64,000 bases of DNA from Streptomyces venezuelae. Its GTDB lineage: Bacteria > Actinomycetota > Actinomycetes > Streptomycetales > Streptomycetaceae. Made by a program: the position numbers and the translations under genes. The stretch is taken from positions 1,364,001-1,428,000 of the forward strand of contig NZ_CP029191.1 in the NCBI RefSeq assembly GCF_008642335.1. The letters run 5' to 3'. Of the stretch, positions 26,288-35,490 are shown piece by piece; position 1 is the stretch's first letter, and every line of letters begins with the position of its first letter. A model generated the notes under the pieces. The model saw only the letters and a program-made list of their open reading frames with translations. It did no database searches and was not told where the DNA came from.

Positions 26288-26345
26288 CCATGAGCCCAGT
26301 CCGCAGGTCCACATCCGCGGGTCCACACCAGAACGGGAGGTGACA

Positions 26346-27368
26346 GTGGCCGGGCCACTACAAGAAGCCGGGGCCCCACGCCCCACCAGCCGCGACGTCG
26401 CCCGCGCGGCGGGCGTCTCCCAGGCCACCGTCTCCCTCGTGCTCGGCGACAAATGGCGCGGCCGCGTCGCCGAACCCACCGCCGAACGCGTCCGCGCCGC
26501 CGCCCGCGAACTCGGCTACCGCCCCAACCTCGCCGCCCGCAACCTCCGCCTCGGCCGCACCCGGACAGCTCTCCTCGTCGTCCCCGAACTCACCAACGAG
26601 TTCTTCGCCCACGTCTACACCGGAGTCGCCCGCATCGCCGCCCGCCACGGCTTCGGCGTCGTCCTCTACCCCTCCCCCGACGGCATCGGCCCCGCCCGCG
26701 ACCCCTTCGCCTCCGCCCGCGCCTCCCTCGACGGCGTCCTCGCCTCCTCCATGGCCTCCGACGCCCTCGCCACCATCCGCGGCGACGACCTCCCCCTCGT
26801 CATGCTCGACAGCGACCCCGCGGGCAGCCTCGGCGCCGCCACCGTCAACCTCGACCTCGCCGACGGCATGCGCCGCGTCACCGAACACCTCCTCGCCCTC
26901 GGCCACCGCGACTTCCTCCACCTCGCCGCCGCCGTCGACTCCTGGACCTTCGACGTACGCGCCGAAGCGCTCGCCCGCACCCTGCGCGGCACCGACACCG
27001 CCGTACGCCGCGTCGCCGCCCCCCTGAACGTCGAGGGCGCCCGCGCCGTCGCCGAAGCCGCCCTCTCCGGCCCGGGACCCCGCCCCACCGCCATCGTCTG
27101 CGACGACGACTTCCTCTCCGCCGGCGCCTGCAAAGCGGCACGACGCCTCGGCCTGCGCGTCCCCGAGGACGTCTCGGTGACGGGCTTCGACGACCTCACC
27201 CTCGCAACCGCCGTCGAACCCGAACTCACCACCGTCCGACTCCCCGCCGAGCGCTTCGGCGAACGCGCCATGGAGTCCCTCGTCGCCGTCCTGGAGGGCC
27301 GCGAGCCCGACGCCACACCCCTCCCGGTCGAACTGGTCGTACGCGGCTCCACGGGCCCCGCGCGCTGA
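26346..27368 (+). CDS. LacI-family transcriptional regulator
   Basis: The protein has 340 residues. The DNA-binding helix-turn-helix is TSRDVARAAGVSQATVSLVL, followed by the hinge helix region GYRPNLAARNLRLGRT. The periplasmic-binding-like effector domain runs from about 70 and includes AIVCDDDFLSAGACKAARRL and VPEDVSVTGFDDLTLATAVE. The GTG at 26346 has GGGAGG 5 nt upstream. Its effector is unknown. It probably regulates its own gene and the divergent MFS gene through the palindrome at 26261-26287. Confidence 0.92.
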   Translation: MAGPLQEAGAPRPTSRDVARAAGVSQATVSLVLGDKWRGRVAEPTAERVRAAARELGYRPNLAARNLRLGRTRTALLVVPELTNEFFAHVYTGVARIAARHGFGVVLYPSPDGIGPARDPFASARASLDGVLASSMASDALATIRGDDLPLVMLDSDPAGSLGAATVNLDLADGMRRVTEHLLALGHRDFLHLAAAVDSWTFDVRAEALARTLRGTDTAVRRVAAPLNVEGARAVAEAALSGPGPRPTAIVCDDDFLSAGACKAARRLGLRVPEDVSVTGFDDLTLATAVEPELTTVRLPAERFGERAMESLVAVLEGREPDATPLPVELVVRGSTGPAR

Positions 27369-27384
27369 CTCGGCACACGAAAAA

Positions 27385-27424
27385 GCGCCCCGCGCCCCGG
27401 CCCAGAGGCCGGAACACGGGGCGC
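27385..27424 (-). terminator. terminator of the proteasome subunit operon
   Basis: Outer arms GCGCCCCG (27385-27392)/CGGGGCGC (27417-27424) and inner arms CCGGCC/GGCCGG (27397-27402/27407-27412). On the minus strand TTTTT follows. It ends the prcB-prcA transcript and separates it from the convergent LacI-type gene. Confidence 0.85.
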
Positions 27425-27437
27425 ACGCCCGCGTGGA

Positions 27438-28217
27438 CTACTCGACGTCGCCGCCCGACTGCTGCGTGGACCCCGCGTCCCCGTCCGTGTCCGTATCGGT
27501 CGGCGCGTCCGTCGCACCGCCCTCGTCGAGCAGCCGCGACAGCTGACGCCCCACGATCCGCTTGAACTTACGCTGCTGAGGCCGCGTCCGGTCGAGCACC
27601 GCCACCTCGAGCCGCTCCGCGGGGATCTCCCGCTCACTGCCGTTGGTGTCGCGGGACAGCGCCTGCACCGCGAGCTTCAGCGCCTCCGCCAGCGTCATCC
27701 CGTCCCGGTGCCGCTGATCGAGATAGCTGCTGATCTGCTCGGCATTGCCACCGACCGCGACCGAACCGTGCTCATCCACGATCGAACCGTCATGCGGCAG
27801 GCGATAGATCTGATCACCGTCGGCCGTGGTGCCGACCTCGGCCACCACCAGCTCCACCTCGTACGGCTTCTCCGCATTGCTGGAGAAGATCGTGCCGAGC
27901 GTCTGCGCGTACACGTTCGCCAGGCCACGGGCCGTCACATCATCACGGTCGTACGTGTAACCGCGGAGGTCGGCATACCGCACGCCGCCGATCCGCAGAT
28001 TCTCGTACTCGTTGTACTTACCGGCGGCCGCGAAGCCGATCCGGTCATAGATCTCGCTGAACTTGTGCAGCGCACGGGACGGGTTCTCGCCGACGAACAC
28101 GATGCCGTCGGCAAACTGCATCACGACAAGGCTGCGGCCACGCGCGATGCCCTTCCGGGCGTATTCCGCCCGGTCGGCCATGGCCTGCTGGGGTGAGACA
28201 TAGAACGGCGTCGACAC
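27438..28217 (-). CDS. prcA: 20S proteasome alpha subunit
   Basis: PrcA has 259 residues. The alpha-type N-terminal helix is present ([20 protein letters not shown]), followed by the proteasome fold ([40 protein letters not shown]). Alpha subunits form the outer gated rings and dock the ARC ATPase. The C-terminal 30 residues are Asp/Thr-rich and flexible. The start is GTG at 28217. It is encoded 53 bp after prcB, as usual. Confidence 0.97.
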   Translation of the reverse strand: MSTPFYVSPQQAMADRAEYARKGIARGRSLVVMQFADGIVFVGENPSRALHKFSEIYDRIGFAAAGKYNEYENLRIGGVRYADLRGYTYDRDDVTARGLANVYAQTLGTIFSSNAEKPYEVELVVAEVGTTADGDQIYRLPHDGSIVDEHGSVAVGGNAEQISSYLDQRHRDGMTLAEALKLAVQALSRDTNGSEREIPAERLEVAVLDRTRPQQRKFKRIVGRQLSRLLDEGGATDAPTDTDTDGDAGSTQQSGGDVE

Positions 28218-28270
28218 CGGATCCGTCCCTTTCTGTCAAAAAACTTCAGTCAGTGGCGAATTCGGAACGC

Positions 28271-29116
28271 TCAGAGCAGCGCGGCCCGCGGGCCGTCAGG
28301 CTGCTCCAGACGCTTCTCCAGAATCGAACGCGCAATGGCCGACGACTCGTCGTCCGTCAGCCTGCGGAACCCCTCGTCGGAAATCACGGTGACGATGGGG
28401 TAGATCCGCCGCGCCACATCGGGACCGCCCGTCGCCGAGTCGTCGTCCGCGGCGTCGTACAACGCCTGGACGACCAGCGTCGTCGCCTGCTCCTCGGTCA
28501 GACCGTCGTGGTAGAGCTTCTTCATCGCACCGCGCGCGAAGACCGAACCCGAACCGGTCGCCGCGAAACCGTGCTCCTCCGAACGACCGCCCGTGACGTC
28601 GTACGAGAAGATGCGGCCCTTCTCGCGGTCCACGTCGTACCCCGCGAAGAGCGGCACCACGGCGAGGCCCTGCATGGCCATGCCGAGGTTGCTGCGGATC
28701 ATCGTGGAGAGCCGGTTCGCCTTGCCCTCCAGCGACAGCGTGGCGCCTTCCACCTTCTCGAAGTGCTCCAGCTCCAGCTGGAAGAGCTTCACCATCTCCA
28801 CGGCCAGACCCGCCGTACCGGCGATGCCCACCGCCGAGTACTCATCAGCCGGGAACACCTTCTCGATGTCACGCTGCGCGATGACATTGCCCATCGTCGC
28901 CCGCCGGTCGCCGGCGAGGACGACACCGCCGGGGAACGTCACGGCCACGATGGTCGTGCCGTGCGGCGCCTCGATGACGCCCTGCGTGGGCGGCAGTTGA
29001 CGGTTGCCCGGCAGAATCTCGGGCTGATGCTCGGACAGGAAGTCCATGAAGGACGACGAACCAGGCGTCAGGAAGGCAGCTGGTAGACGCCCGGTGCTAC
29101 GAGTGTTGGCTTCCAC
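28271..29116 (-). CDS. prcB: 20S proteasome beta subunit
   Basis: PrcB has 281 residues from the GTG at 29116, chosen because AAGGA lies 5 nt upstream. The first 53 residues are a propeptide ending APHG, with autocatalytic cleavage before Thr54 ([20 protein letters not shown]), which becomes the active-site nucleophile. Conserved aspartate and lysine positions of the catalytic centre follow. Its 5' end overlaps the endonuclease VII-like frame by 49 bp. Confidence 0.97.
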   Translation of the reverse strand: MEANTRSTGRLPAAFLTPGSSSFMDFLSEHQPEILPGNRQLPPTQGVIEAPHGTTIVAVTFPGGVVLAGDRRATMGNVIAQRDIEKVFPADEYSAVGIAGTAGLAVEMVKLFQLELEHFEKVEGATLSLEGKANRLSTMIRSNLGMAMQGLAVVPLFAGYDVDREKGRIFSYDVTGGRSEEHGFAATGSGSVFARGAMKKLYHDGLTEEQATTLVVQALYDAADDDSATGGPDVARRIYPIVTVISDEGFRRLTDDESSAIARSILEKRLEQPDGPRAALL

Positions 29117-29283
29117 GAGGATCCTTCCAAGTAGGCGGCAGCCCGACGAACAGTGTCGGGATCGTCTCCCAACTTGCCGATGGCCGAATTGCAGTTGAAG
29201 CACAGTACGCCACGGACTTTACCCGTCTCGTGGCAGTGATCCACATGGATTGCGGGGGCAAAGGCCGCGCACCCCTGCCCCAC
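29068..29283 (-). CDS. endonuclease VII-like HNH fragment in the proteasome operon
   Basis: This frame encodes 71 residues from a GTG at 29283 with AAGG 5 nt upstream. The core [19 protein letters not shown] matches the active-site and second zinc-pair region of T4 endonuclease VII. The first CxxC pair expected upstream is missing (only GCAAF remains), so the protein looks N-terminally truncated. It directly follows pup in the same reading frame, starting ten codons after its stop. It overlaps prcB by 49 bp. From memory, an endonuclease-like ORF sits at this place in other Streptomyces. It may be a decayed or accessory gene. Confidence 0.6.
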   Translation of the reverse strand: MGQGCAAFAPAIHVDHCHETGKVRGVLCFNCNSAIGKLGDDPDTVRRAAAYLEGSSWKPTLVAPGVYQLPS

Positions 29284-29313
29284 ACGAACCTTGGTTTCGA
29301 AGGGGAAAGGGCT

Positions 29314-29532
29314 CTACTGCCCACCCTTCTGAACGAAGGACCGCACGAAGTCCTCGGCGTTCTCCTCGAGCACATCATCGATTTCGTCCAGCACAGAGTC
29401 GACGTCGTCGCTCAGCTTCTCCTGGCGTTCCTTGAGGTCTTCCGAAGCCTGCGCGTCCTGCGTCTGCTCCTCGGTCTCCTCGGTGGGACGCGTCGCCTTC
29501 TGCTGTCCGCCGCCGGTGTCCTTGGTCGCCAT
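29314..29532 (-). CDS. pup: prokaryotic ubiquitin-like protein Pup
   Basis: Pup has 72 residues. The sequence is largely disordered and acidic. The ARC-binding coiled-coil region is LKERQEKLSDDVDSVLDEID, and the C-terminus is VRSFVQKGGQ. The terminal Gln must be deamidated by Dop to Glu before PafA can link it to substrate lysines. It lies upstream of the endonuclease VII-like frame and prcB, and downstream of dop, on the same strand. Confidence 0.98.
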   Translation of the reverse strand: MATKDTGGGQQKATRPTEETEEQTQDAQASEDLKERQEKLSDDVDSVLDEIDDVLEENAEDFVRSFVQKGGQ

Positions 29533-29598
29533 CTACCTCACCCCGCTCGCTCGGTTAGACGTTCTTGATCAGACCCTACGCTTTGGGTCCGACATCGG

Positions 29599-29624
29599 CC
29601 CCGCAGTTGCCTCAACGTGCGGGG
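29599..29624 (-). terminator. hairpin between dop and pup
   Basis: Arms CCCCGCA (29599-29605) and TGCGGGG (29618-29624) form a 7-bp stem with a 12-nt loop, about 34 bp beyond the dop stop. It could be a weak terminator or a processing site before pup. The 125-bp gap should also hold a pup promoter. Confidence 0.4.
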
Positions 29625-29657
29625 ACCCACCTGTGTGATTCCCCCGCCGATGACCTT

Positions 29658-31169
29658 TCAGCCGCCCGAGAGGACCCGAACCAGGTCCTCTGCCGTGCGG
29701 CAGCGGTCCAGGAGTTCCTTGACGTGGTTCCTCGTGCCGCGCAGGGGCTCCAGCGTGGGGACCCGTTGCAGAGAGTCACGGCCGGGGAGGTCGAAGATGA
29801 CCGAGTCCCAGGACGCCGCGGCCACGTCGTCCGCGTACTGCTCGAGGCAGCGGCCGCGGAAGTACGCGCGCGTGTCCTCGGGCGGCTTGGTGGTGGCCCG
29901 TTCGACGTCCGCCTCGTCGAGGAGCCGCTTCATCTTGCCCCGCGCCACCAGGCGGTTGTACAGGCCCTTCTCGGCCCGTACGTCCGCGTACTGAAGGTCG
30001 ACGAGGTGGAGGCGTGCGGCGTCCCAGTCGAGGCTGTCGCGCCGGCGGTAGCCCTCCATGAGTTCTCGTTTGGCGACCCAGTCGAGCTCTCCGGAGAGGC
30101 TCATCGGGTCGCTCTCCAGGCGGCCGAGGACGTCTTCCCAGCGGGACAGGACGTCCTTGGTCTGGTCGTCCGCATCGGAGCCGTACCGCTCCTCGACGTA
30201 TTTGCGGGCCAGCTCGAAGTACTCCATCTGGAGCTGCACCGCGGTGAGTGACCGGCCGCTACGAAGGGTGATGAGGTGCTTGAGGGACGGGTCGTGGGAC
30301 ACCTGGTGCAGCGTGCGCACGGGCTGGTCGACGGCGAGGTCGACGTTGATGAAGGCGTCCTCGATCATCGCGAGGACCAGGGACGTCGTGCCGAGCTTCA
30401 GGTACGTCGAGATCTCGGAGAGGTTGGCGTCGCCGATGATGACGTGGAGCCTGCGGTACTTCTCGGCGTCCGAGTGGGGCTCGTCGCGGGTGTTGATGAT
30501 GGGGCGCTTGAGGGTGGTCTCCAGGCCGACCTCGACCTCGAAGTAGTCGGCGCGCTGGCTGAGCTGGAAGCCGTGTTCGTGGCCGTCCTGTCCGATCCCG
30601 ACGCGTCCCGCTCCGGTGACGACCTGGCGGGAGACGAAGAACGGGGTCAGGTGCCGCACGATGTCGGAGAAGGGGGTGTCCCGCTTCATCAGGTAGTTCT
30701 CGTGCGTGCCGTAGGAGGCGCCCTTGTTGTCGGTGTTGTTCTTGTAGAGGTGGATCGGCTGGGCGCCGGGCAGTGCCGCGGCGCGCTCCGCGGCCTCGGC
30801 CATGATGCGTTCGCCGGCCTTGTCCCAGAGGACGGCGTCCCAGGGGTTGGTGATCTCCGGGGAGCTGTACTCGGGGTGTGCGTGGTCGACGTACAGGCGT
30901 GCGCCGTTGGTGAGGATGACGTTGGCGAGGCCGATGTCCTCGTCGGTCAGCTGGCTGGCGTCGGCGGCCTCGCGGGCGAGGTCGAAGCCCCGCGCGTCCC
31001 GCAGCGGGTTCTCTTCCTCGAAGTCCCAGCGGGCGCGTCGCGCCCGGTGCATCGCCGCGGCGTAGGCGTTGACGATCTGGGACGAGGTGAGCATGGCATT
31101 GGCGTTGGGGTGGCCGGGGACGGAGATGCCGTACTCCGTCTCGATGCCCATTACTCGCCGTACGGTCAT
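29658..31169 (-). CDS. dop: Pup deamidase/depupylase Dop
   Basis: Dop has 503 residues and is a PafA paralogue. The N-terminus [20 protein letters not shown] and the active-site block [20 protein letters not shown] (catalytic Asp) are conserved, with [20 protein letters not shown] and [20 protein letters not shown] following. It converts the C-terminal Gln of Pup to Glu and can remove Pup from proteins. It is placed between arc and pup and is transcribed toward pup. Confidence 0.97.
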   Translation of the reverse strand: MTVRRVMGIETEYGISVPGHPNANAMLTSSQIVNAYAAAMHRARRARWDFEEENPLRDARGFDLAREAADASQLTDEDIGLANVILTNGARLYVDHAHPEYSSPEITNPWDAVLWDKAGERIMAEAAERAAALPGAQPIHLYKNNTDNKGASYGTHENYLMKRDTPFSDIVRHLTPFFVSRQVVTGAGRVGIGQDGHEHGFQLSQRADYFEVEVGLETTLKRPIINTRDEPHSDAEKYRRLHVIIGDANLSEISTYLKLGTTSLVLAMIEDAFINVDLAVDQPVRTLHQVSHDPSLKHLITLRSGRSLTAVQLQMEYFELARKYVEERYGSDADDQTKDVLSRWEDVLGRLESDPMSLSGELDWVAKRELMEGYRRRDSLDWDAARLHLVDLQYADVRAEKGLYNRLVARGKMKRLLDEADVERATTKPPEDTRAYFRGRCLEQYADDVAAASWDSVIFDLPGRDSLQRVPTLEPLRGTRNHVKELLDRCRTAEDLVRVLSGG

Positions 31170-31339
31170 GCGGCCCTCCTTGCCCGGCGGCGCTCCCGTT
31201 CGGGAACGGCGCTCAAGTACCGCTGGTGCTCCGGTGCGTGTGCGGTGCCCGTCCCCGCACTGCGCGACTCGGCGGTACCGAAGAGCCTAGAACGCCTTTG
31301 CGCTGGTGGGGAGATCATTGCTGTCATTGAAAAACAGAC

Positions 31340-31372
31340 GGCTGCGGGTACCCGTGAAGGACACCCGCAGCC
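31340..31372 (-). terminator. terminator of the arc gene
   Basis: The perfect stem GGCTGCGGGT (31340-31349)/ACCCGCAGCC (31363-31372) lies about 10 bp past the arc stop. On the minus strand a TTTTT run follows shortly after the stem. Confidence 0.85.
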
Positions 31373-31382
31373 GCCCTGTGTT

Positions 31383-33149
31383 CTACAGGTACTGACCGGT
31401 GTTGGCCACCGTGTCGATGGAGCGTCCCGTGTCCGCGCCCTGCTTTCCGGTGACGAGGGTACGGATGTACACGATCCGTTCGCCCTTCTTTCCGGAGATC
31501 CTGGCCCAGTCGTCGGGGTTGGTGGTGTTGGGCAGGTCCTCGTTCTCCTTGAACTCGTCGATGCAAGCCTGGAGGAGGTGAGCGACCCGGAGGCCCTTCT
31601 GGTTCGCTTCGAGGAAGGCCTTGATGGCCATCTTCTTGGCGCGGCCCACGATGTTCTCGATCATGGCGCCGGAGTTGAAGTCCTTGAAGTAGAGGACTTC
31701 CTTGTCTCCGTTGGCGTACGTCACCTCGAGGAAGCGGTTCTCCTCGGACTCCGCGTACATCTGCTCGACGACGGACTGGATCATGCCGTCCACCGTGGCG
31801 CGCCGGTCGGCGCTGTGCTCGGCGAGGTCGTCGGCGTGCAGGGGGAGGCGTTCGGTGAGGTACTTGGCGAAGATGTCCTTGGCCGCTTCGGCGTCCGGGC
31901 GCTCGATCTTGATCTTGACGTCGAGTCGTCCGGGGCGAAGGATCGCGGGGTCGATCATGTCCTCGCGGTTGGAGGCGCCGATGACGATGACGTTCTCCAG
32001 GCCTTCCACGCCGTCGATCTCGGCGAGCAGCTGGGGGACGATGGTGTTCTCCACGTCCGAGCTGACGCCGGATCCGCGGGTGCGGAAGAGGGATTCCATC
32101 TCGTCGAAGAAGACGATGACGGGGGTGCCCTCGCTCGCCTTCTCGCGGGCACGCTGGAAGACCAGGCGGATGTGTCGCTCGGTCTCGCCGACGTACTTGT
32201 TGAGGAGCTCGGGGCCCTTGATGTTGAGGAAGTAGCTCTTCCCCGCGGGCTGGCCGGTCACCTCGGCGACCTTCTTGGCGAGCGAGTTGGCGACGGCCTT
32301 CGCGATCAGCGTCTTGCCGCAGCCGGGGGGCCCGTACAGCAGCACACCCTTGGGGGGCCGCAGTTCGTGCTCCTTGAAGAGGTCGGGGTAGAGGTACGGA
32401 AGTTCGACGGCGTCCCGGATCATTTCGATCTGGCCGCCGAGGCCGCCGATCTTTTCGTAGCTGATGTCGGGGACTTCTTCGAGGACGAGTTCTTCGACCT
32501 CGCTCTTGGGCACGACTTCGTAGACGTAGCCGGAGCGGGGTTCGAGAAGGAGGGCGTCGCCCGGTCGGATGGTGACGTCGAGGAGGGGTTCGGCGAGCCG
32601 GACCACTCGTTCTTCGTCGGTGTGTCCCACCACCAGGGCTCGGTCGCCGTCCTCGAGGATCTCCTTGAGGGTGACGATGTCGCCGACGCTCTCGTACTCC
32701 ATGGCCTCGACCACGTTGAGCGCTTCGTTGAGCATGACTTCCTGGCCGCGCCTGAGCTCTTCGAGCTCCACGCCTGGGCTGACGTTCACCCGGAGCTTGC
32801 GGCCCCCGGTGAAGATGTCCGCCGTGCCGTCCTCGTTCGCCGCGAGGAAGACTCCGAAGCCGGCCGGTGGCTGTGCGAGCCGGTCGACTTCTTCCTTGAG
32901 GGCCACGATCTGGTCGCGGGCCTCACGGAGCGTGTTGGCGAGCCGCTCGTTCTGTGCGGACACGCCGGCCAGGTTGGTCTGCAGCTCGACGATCCGCTCT
33001 TCGAGAATCCTCGTATGACGCGGAGAGTCGGCGAGCTTGCGTCGCAGGACGGCGATTTCCTGCTCGAGATAGGCAACCTGACCGGCAGGGTCTTCAGACC
33101 CTCGCCCCGGCCGGATGCCGCGGTTGATGTCGTCGTCGTGGGCTGCCAC
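31383..33149 (-). CDS. arc: proteasome-associated AAA ATPase ARC (Mpa)
   Basis: ARC has 588 residues from a GTG at 33149 with GGAGG upstream. It has an N-terminal coiled coil (about 25-75, [20 protein letters not shown]), OB-fold domains, and an AAA module with Walker [16 protein letters not shown] and Walker [17 protein letters not shown]. The C-terminus ends GQYL, the family motif that inserts into the PrcA ring. It recognises Pup, unfolds tagged proteins and feeds them to the 20S core. An independent terminator separates it from dop. Confidence 0.96.
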   Translation of the reverse strand: MAAHDDDINRGIRPGRGSEDPAGQVAYLEQEIAVLRRKLADSPRHTRILEERIVELQTNLAGVSAQNERLANTLREARDQIVALKEEVDRLAQPPAGFGVFLAANEDGTADIFTGGRKLRVNVSPGVELEELRRGQEVMLNEALNVVEAMEYESVGDIVTLKEILEDGDRALVVGHTDEERVVRLAEPLLDVTIRPGDALLLEPRSGYVYEVVPKSEVEELVLEEVPDISYEKIGGLGGQIEMIRDAVELPYLYPDLFKEHELRPPKGVLLYGPPGCGKTLIAKAVANSLAKKVAEVTGQPAGKSYFLNIKGPELLNKYVGETERHIRLVFQRAREKASEGTPVIVFFDEMESLFRTRGSGVSSDVENTIVPQLLAEIDGVEGLENVIVIGASNREDMIDPAILRPGRLDVKIKIERPDAEAAKDIFAKYLTERLPLHADDLAEHSADRRATVDGMIQSVVEQMYAESEENRFLEVTYANGDKEVLYFKDFNSGAMIENIVGRAKKMAIKAFLEANQKGLRVAHLLQACIDEFKENEDLPNTTNPDDWARISGKKGERIVYIRTLVTGKQGADTGRSIDTVANTGQYL

Positions 33150-33403
33150 GGTCCTCACCTCCTCCAAGGGGAGCTGGACGCTTCCTGACCCTACCTGGGT
33201 GGGTGTCGATTGAAACCCCTAGATCACAAAGACAGTGGGGGTGTGTCCGATCTTCACCCTTGCGCTCTCCCTCACACCAGGGGAATACCCACCCATCAAC
33301 ATCGGAAAGCGGGCGGTTGTATCGTCGAAGTGTTCAACACCCGTCAGGGCTGGCCCGACTTGCTGCATTGTCGGGCTGCTCGGCGCAGCGACCGGCAGGA
33401 GAG

Positions 33404-33715
33404 ATGACCGTGCGGCACGAGGCCGAGACCGGCAGTGAGGGCCACGATCTGGAGGTCTGGATCGACCAGGACCTCTGTACCGGGGACGGCATCTGCGCGC
33501 AGTACGCGCCCGAGGTCTTCGAGCTGGACATCGATGGTCTGGCGTATGTGAAGAGCGCCGACGACGAGCTGTTGCAGGCTCCGGGGGCGACAACGCCCGT
33601 GCCGCTGACGCTCCTCAACGATGTGGTGGACTCGGCCAAGGAGTGTCCCGGGGACTGCATTCATGTGCGCCGCGTTTCGGACAGCGTCGAGGTGTACGGC
33701 CCCGACGCGGCCTGA
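33404..33715 (+). CDS. ferredoxin
   Basis: This ferredoxin has 103 residues. Iron-sulfur cysteines are visible in IDQDLCTGDGICAQYAPEVF (Cys25 and Cys31) and in AKECPGDCIHVRR; this spacing resembles [3Fe-4S] or modified [4Fe-4S] ferredoxins that feed electrons to P450s or monooxygenases. The ATG at 33404 has GGCAGGAGAG upstream. It is divergent from arc; no partner enzyme is adjacent, and the nearest P450 in the window is about 23 kb away. The 254-bp arc-ferredoxin gap holds the two promoters. Confidence 0.88.
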   Translation: MTVRHEAETGSEGHDLEVWIDQDLCTGDGICAQYAPEVFELDIDGLAYVKSADDELLQAPGATTPVPLTLLNDVVDSAKECPGDCIHVRRVSDSVEVYGPDAA

Positions 33716-33734
33716 TTTCACCCCTGCGGCGGTG

Positions 33735-34322
33735 TCACACGCTGTGTGCCCCCGCGGGGGTGGTCCGCTCGAACGTGCCGTCCTTCCACTGCCACTTGGC
33801 CTTGTCCTTGCGGTCGGGGCAGCAGCGGGGCACGTCGGGTGAGGAGTAGCCGAGCAGGGTCGCGGTGACGGCGCCGTCGCGCAGGGCGAGGCCGGTGGCG
33901 TTCTGCCGGTCCTTGGGGTCGACGAGGGTGGCGACGACGCGGGGTTTGCCGGTGCGGGGCCCGGTGATGACGTAGATCCCGTCGGGCGGGGTGCCCGAGC
34001 CCGCTTCGCAGTGGACGACCGCGACGGTTTCGGGCCTGCCGTCGCCGTCGAGGTCGCCGGAGGCCTTCTTCTTCACGACGGGTTCCACGGGGCCGCAGGC
34101 GATCGGGAAGGTGACGGCGGCGGGGTCGGGCGCGGGGGCCGGGGCGGGTGCGCCGGCAGCGGCCCTGGAGTGTGTCTTGGGGCCGGTCTGGGCCGCGGTG
34201 GCGGCGTCGGGCTGCAGGACGGCGGAGCCCGCGACGACGGCGGCGAGTGCGGCCGCGGTGGCCAGCCAGTGGATGGGGCGGGTGGTGGTGTGTGCCAGTT
34301 CCGGGACCGCGGGGTGCTGCAC
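33735..34322 (-). CDS. secreted hypothetical protein with a DxDGDG calcium-type motif
   Basis: The product has 195 residues from a GTG at 34322 with AGGAG 10 nt upstream. An N-terminal signal peptide (WLATAAALAAVVAGSAVLQP) suggests export. Further on, SGDLDGDGRPETVAVVHCEA resembles the calcium-binding repeats of FG-GAP/VCBS propellers. Conserved cysteines are present (CGPV, HCEAG, RCCPD). I cannot assign a function. It converges with the ferredoxin gene. Confidence 0.6.
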   Translation of the reverse strand: MQHPAVPELAHTTTRPIHWLATAAALAAVVAGSAVLQPDAATAAQTGPKTHSRAAAGAPAPAPAPDPAAVTFPIACGPVEPVVKKKASGDLDGDGRPETVAVVHCEAGSGTPPDGIYVITGPRTGKPRVVATLVDPKDRQNATGLALRDGAVTATLLGYSSPDVPRCCPDRKDKAKWQWKDGTFERTTPAGAHSV

Positions 34323-34461
34323 GGGGAAGCGTCTCCTGTGAGGGCTGTGCCGGCGGGGAGGTGGCCAGCATCGTGCCATACGTCACAGTGAGGAGGAACA
34401 CCGGGGTCCCGGTGGTTCTCGCGGTTCTCGCGGTACGGGGCTGGTGTTCTGCCAACGAAAC

Positions 34462-34511
34462 GGCGCCGCCGCCGAGTTCCCTGGTCGGTCAGGGAACTCG
34501 GCGGCGGCGCC
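34462..34511. terminator. perfect 20-bp terminator hairpin
   Basis: The arms 34462-34481 and 34492-34511 pair over all 20 positions with a 10-nt loop. A TTTTT run follows on the plus strand. It lies after the trmI stop (34539, minus strand) and upstream of the secreted-protein gene, and probably stops trmI transcription while also blocking antisense reading. Confidence 0.85.
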
Positions 34512-34538
34512 TGCTTTTTGGACGGGGCGTGCCGCGGC

Positions 34539-35441
34539 TCAGCGCGGGGAGCCGCCGTCGGCGTTGGGGCCCGAGTAGTCCTCGCCGTAGGCACCCTTGG
34601 CGGGGCGGCGGCGGCGCATGGGCGGCTCGACGCCGTCCGCGAGGCGGCGGGCGGTGAGGAGGAAGCCGGTGTGCCCGATCATGCGGTGGTCGGGGCGGAC
34701 GGCGAGGCCCTCGATGTGCCAGTTGCGGATCATCGATTCCCAGGCGGTCGGCTCGTTGAAGCCGCCGATCTCACGGATGGACTCGACGGTCCGTGCGAGC
34801 TGGGTGGTGGTCGCGACATAGCAGCAGAGGATGCCGCCGGGGACGAGTGCCTTGGAGACGGCCTCCAGGCATTCCCAGGGGGCGAGCATGTCGAGGATGA
34901 CCCGGTCGACCTCGGTGTCGCTGAGGTTGTCCTGGAGGTCGCCGACGGTGAGCTGCCAGGCGGGGTGCGGCCCGCCGAAGTAGCGCTCGACGTTCTGCTG
35001 GGCGATCTCGGCGAAGTCCTCGCGGCGCTCGTAGGAGTGCAGCATGCCCTGGTCGCCGATGGCGCGGAGCAGGAAGCTGCTCAGCGAACCGGAGCCCACG
35101 CCCGCCTCGACGACGCGTGCGCCGGGGAAGATGTCGGCGAAGGCCAGGATCTGCCCCGCGTCCTTGGGGTAGACCACGGCGGCGCCGCGGGGCATGGACA
35201 GGACGTAGTCGGGGAGCAGGGGTCGCAGCGCCAGGTAGGCGACGTTTCCCGTGGTTCGGACAACACTGCCCTCGGGAGCGCCGATCAGCTCGTCGTGGGG
35301 GAAGGAACCCTTGTGGGTGTGGAAGTTCTTCCCGGCCTCGAGCGTGAACGTGTAGTGGCGTCCCTTGGGGTCGGTGAGCTGGACCTGGTCCCCGACCTTG
35401 AAGGGCCCGCGACGGCGGGCGGCACCGGTCGGTTCGGACAT
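34539..35441 (-). CDS. trmI: tRNA (adenine-58-N1)-methyltransferase TrmI
   Basis: The protein has 300 residues. A small N-terminal domain (LTDPKGRHYTFTLEAGKNFH, HTHKGSFPHDELIG) precedes the SAM-binding Rossmann fold: VVEAGVGSGSLSSFLLRAIG (motif I), LHSYERREDFAEIAQQN, and VDRVILDMLAPWECLEAVSK (motif IV). The family makes m1A58 in the T-loop of tRNA as a tetramer. From memory its genes lie close to the proteasome loci of actinobacteria. Confidence 0.93.
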   Translation of the reverse strand: MSEPTGAARRRGPFKVGDQVQLTDPKGRHYTFTLEAGKNFHTHKGSFPHDELIGAPEGSVVRTTGNVAYLALRPLLPDYVLSMPRGAAVVYPKDAGQILAFADIFPGARVVEAGVGSGSLSSFLLRAIGDQGMLHSYERREDFAEIAQQNVERYFGGPHPAWQLTVGDLQDNLSDTEVDRVILDMLAPWECLEAVSKALVPGGILCCYVATTTQLARTVESIREIGGFNEPTAWESMIRNWHIEGLAVRPDHRMIGHTGFLLTARRLADGVEPPMRRRRPAKGAYGEDYSGPNADGGSPR

Positions 35442-35490
35442 GTGACCAGCCTACCGGCCTCCGCGCGGGCCGCCGACCACCGAGGCCCGC

